Part shown: piece by piece, positions 63,401 to 64,000 of the stretch
Position numbering within the stretch: position 1 is the stretch's first letter
Layout of the letters: each line of letters begins with the position of its first letter
DNA from: Mycobacterium attenuatum
GTDB lineage: Bacteria; Actinomycetota; Actinomycetes; Mycobacteriales; Mycobacteriaceae
Direction: 5' to 3'
DNA: 64,000 nucleotides
Assembly: GCF_900566085.1 (NCBI RefSeq)
Contig: NZ_UPHT01000047.1
Coordinates: 1-64,000, forward strand
Translations under genes and position numbers: made by a program
Notes under the pieces: generated by a model
What the model was told of the DNA's origin: nothing
Database searches by the model: none
Seen by the model: the letters and a program-made list of their open reading frames with translations, nothing else

Positions 63401-63853
63401 ATGGATAGCACGGGGCGCAACCTGGTCTATTTCTCCAGCGTGTCGGAAAACACCCATCGCTTCGTGCAGAAGCTGGGACTGCCCGCAATCCGGATACCAC
63501 TGCACGGTCACATCGAGGTCGATGAACCCTATGTGCTGATACTGCCCACCTACGGCGGCGGCCGCGCCACGCCCAATCTGAATGCCGGCGGCTACGTCCC
63601 TAAACAGGTCATCACTTTTCTGAACAACGAACACAATCGAGCACTGCTGCGCGGGGTCATCGCGGCCGGTAACACCAACTTCGGTGCGGAGTTCTGTTAC
63701 GCCGGCGACGTGGTCGCCCGCAAGTGCGGCGTTCCCTACCTCTACCGCTTCGAGCTGATGGGAACCGAGGACGACGTCGCCGCCGTCCGCGCGGGCCTTG
63801 CTGAATTCTGGAAGGAGCAGACGTGTCACCAACCGTCACTGCAGAGCCTGTAA
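63401..63853 (+). CDS. nrdI: Flavodoxin-like ribonucleotide reductase maturase NrdI
   Basis: A 150-residue FMN protein that supplies oxidant for assembling the manganese cofactor of NrdF. Motifs are [60 protein letters not shown] and [23 protein letters not shown] 63401. Its last 30 bp overlap nrdE. Confidence 0.95.
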   Translation: MDSTGRNLVYFSSVSENTHRFVQKLGLPAIRIPLHGHIEVDEPYVLILPTYGGGRATPNLNAGGYVPKQVITFLNNEHNRALLRGVIAAGNTNFGAEFCYAGDVVARKCGVPYLYRFELMGTEDDVAAVRAGLAEFWKEQTCHQPSLQSL

Positions 63854-64000
63854 CCTCCGGCGTGCATTCCCATTTCGCCGCGGGCCAGGCGGACGTTGAC
63901 TACCACGCGCTGAACGCGATGCTGAACTTGTACGACTCCGACGGCAAGATCCAATTCGATAAGGACGTGCTCGCCGCGCGCCAGTATTTCCTGCAGCACG
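63824..64000 (+). CDS. nrdE: Class Ib ribonucleotide reductase alpha subunit NrdE (5' part)
   Basis: The first 59 codons of nrdE, cut by the window end. GTG 63824 ([20 protein letters not shown]) follows GGAAGGAGCAGAC and overlaps nrdI. The segment [20 protein letters not shown], then [14 protein letters not shown], matches the NrdE N-terminus. The catalytic subunit would reduce ribonucleoside diphosphates with NrdH as donor. Confidence 0.93.

Overview
The window is a GC-rich chromosomal segment of a slow-growing Mycobacterium outside the M. tuberculosis complex. This is inferred from a PPE-MPTR gene, a complete mce operon, mycobacterial lipoproteins and gene order. From recalled knowledge of H37Rv (no search was run), a backbone in reverse order matches M. 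tuberculosis Rv3075c to Rv3051c: CitE-like lyase, DUF222 remnant, DUF488, LLM enzyme, DUF190, crcB2, crcB1, pgmA, TetR/mmr, cstA, ligB, fadE22, tandem GntR, cyp136, TetR, SDR, TetR, FMN reductase, nrdH, nrdI, nrdE.

Layout. 0-8 kb: IS110 remnant, TetR regulator, CitE-like lyase, two decayed genes, DUF488, LLM oxidoreductase, MbtK-like acyltransferase, the crcB1-crcB2-DUF190 operon, pgmA, then tRNA-Ala and a terminator. 8-12 kb: two paralogous seven-bladed YVTN lipoproteins flank a second IS110 remnant and an unknown gene. 12-21 kb: hydroxyacyl-CoA dehydrogenase, DoxX, mmr with its TetR repressor and twin operators, MFS transporter, LppU-like protein, AdhE and an adenylate cyclase. 21-28 kb: SDR, wax ester/DGAT synthase, cyclic-nucleotide-binding protein, an Hsp70-like/nitroreductase pair, SpoIIAA-like, CAP and DUF732 exported proteins. 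28-38.6 kb: a complete mce operon (two YrbE permeases, MceA-F, two Mas proteins) with translationally coupled genes. 38.6-45.4 kb: cstA, a small rearranged island with low-GC secreted protein and gene fragments, a GNAT-AAA+ fusion and ligB. 45.5-51.8 kb: a fatty acid/steroid-type block (SDR, FadE22, DUF35 and thiolase pair, GntR regulator). 51.8-57.5 kb: MEDS/HATPase sensor, two tiny lipoproteins, a LeuA-C-terminal-like protein and the cyp136-TetR-SDR locus. 57.5-64 kb: a large PPE-MPTR, TetR/FMN reductase, and the class Ib ribonucleotide reductase operon behind paired NrdR boxes, with nrdE cut by the window end.

Functional themes are lipid uptake and turnover (mce, FadE22, SDRs, WS/DGAT, thiolase/DUF35), export or secretion (mmr, MFS, lipoproteins, CAP, PPE), cAMP signalling and nucleotide metabolism. 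I found no rRNA, CRISPR array, intact insertion sequence or recognisable defence system. The most unusual material is the 40.9-42.5 kb island with the neighbouring GNAT-AAA+ gene, the AdhE in an aerobe, the 9-bp minisatellites and the twin mmr operator.
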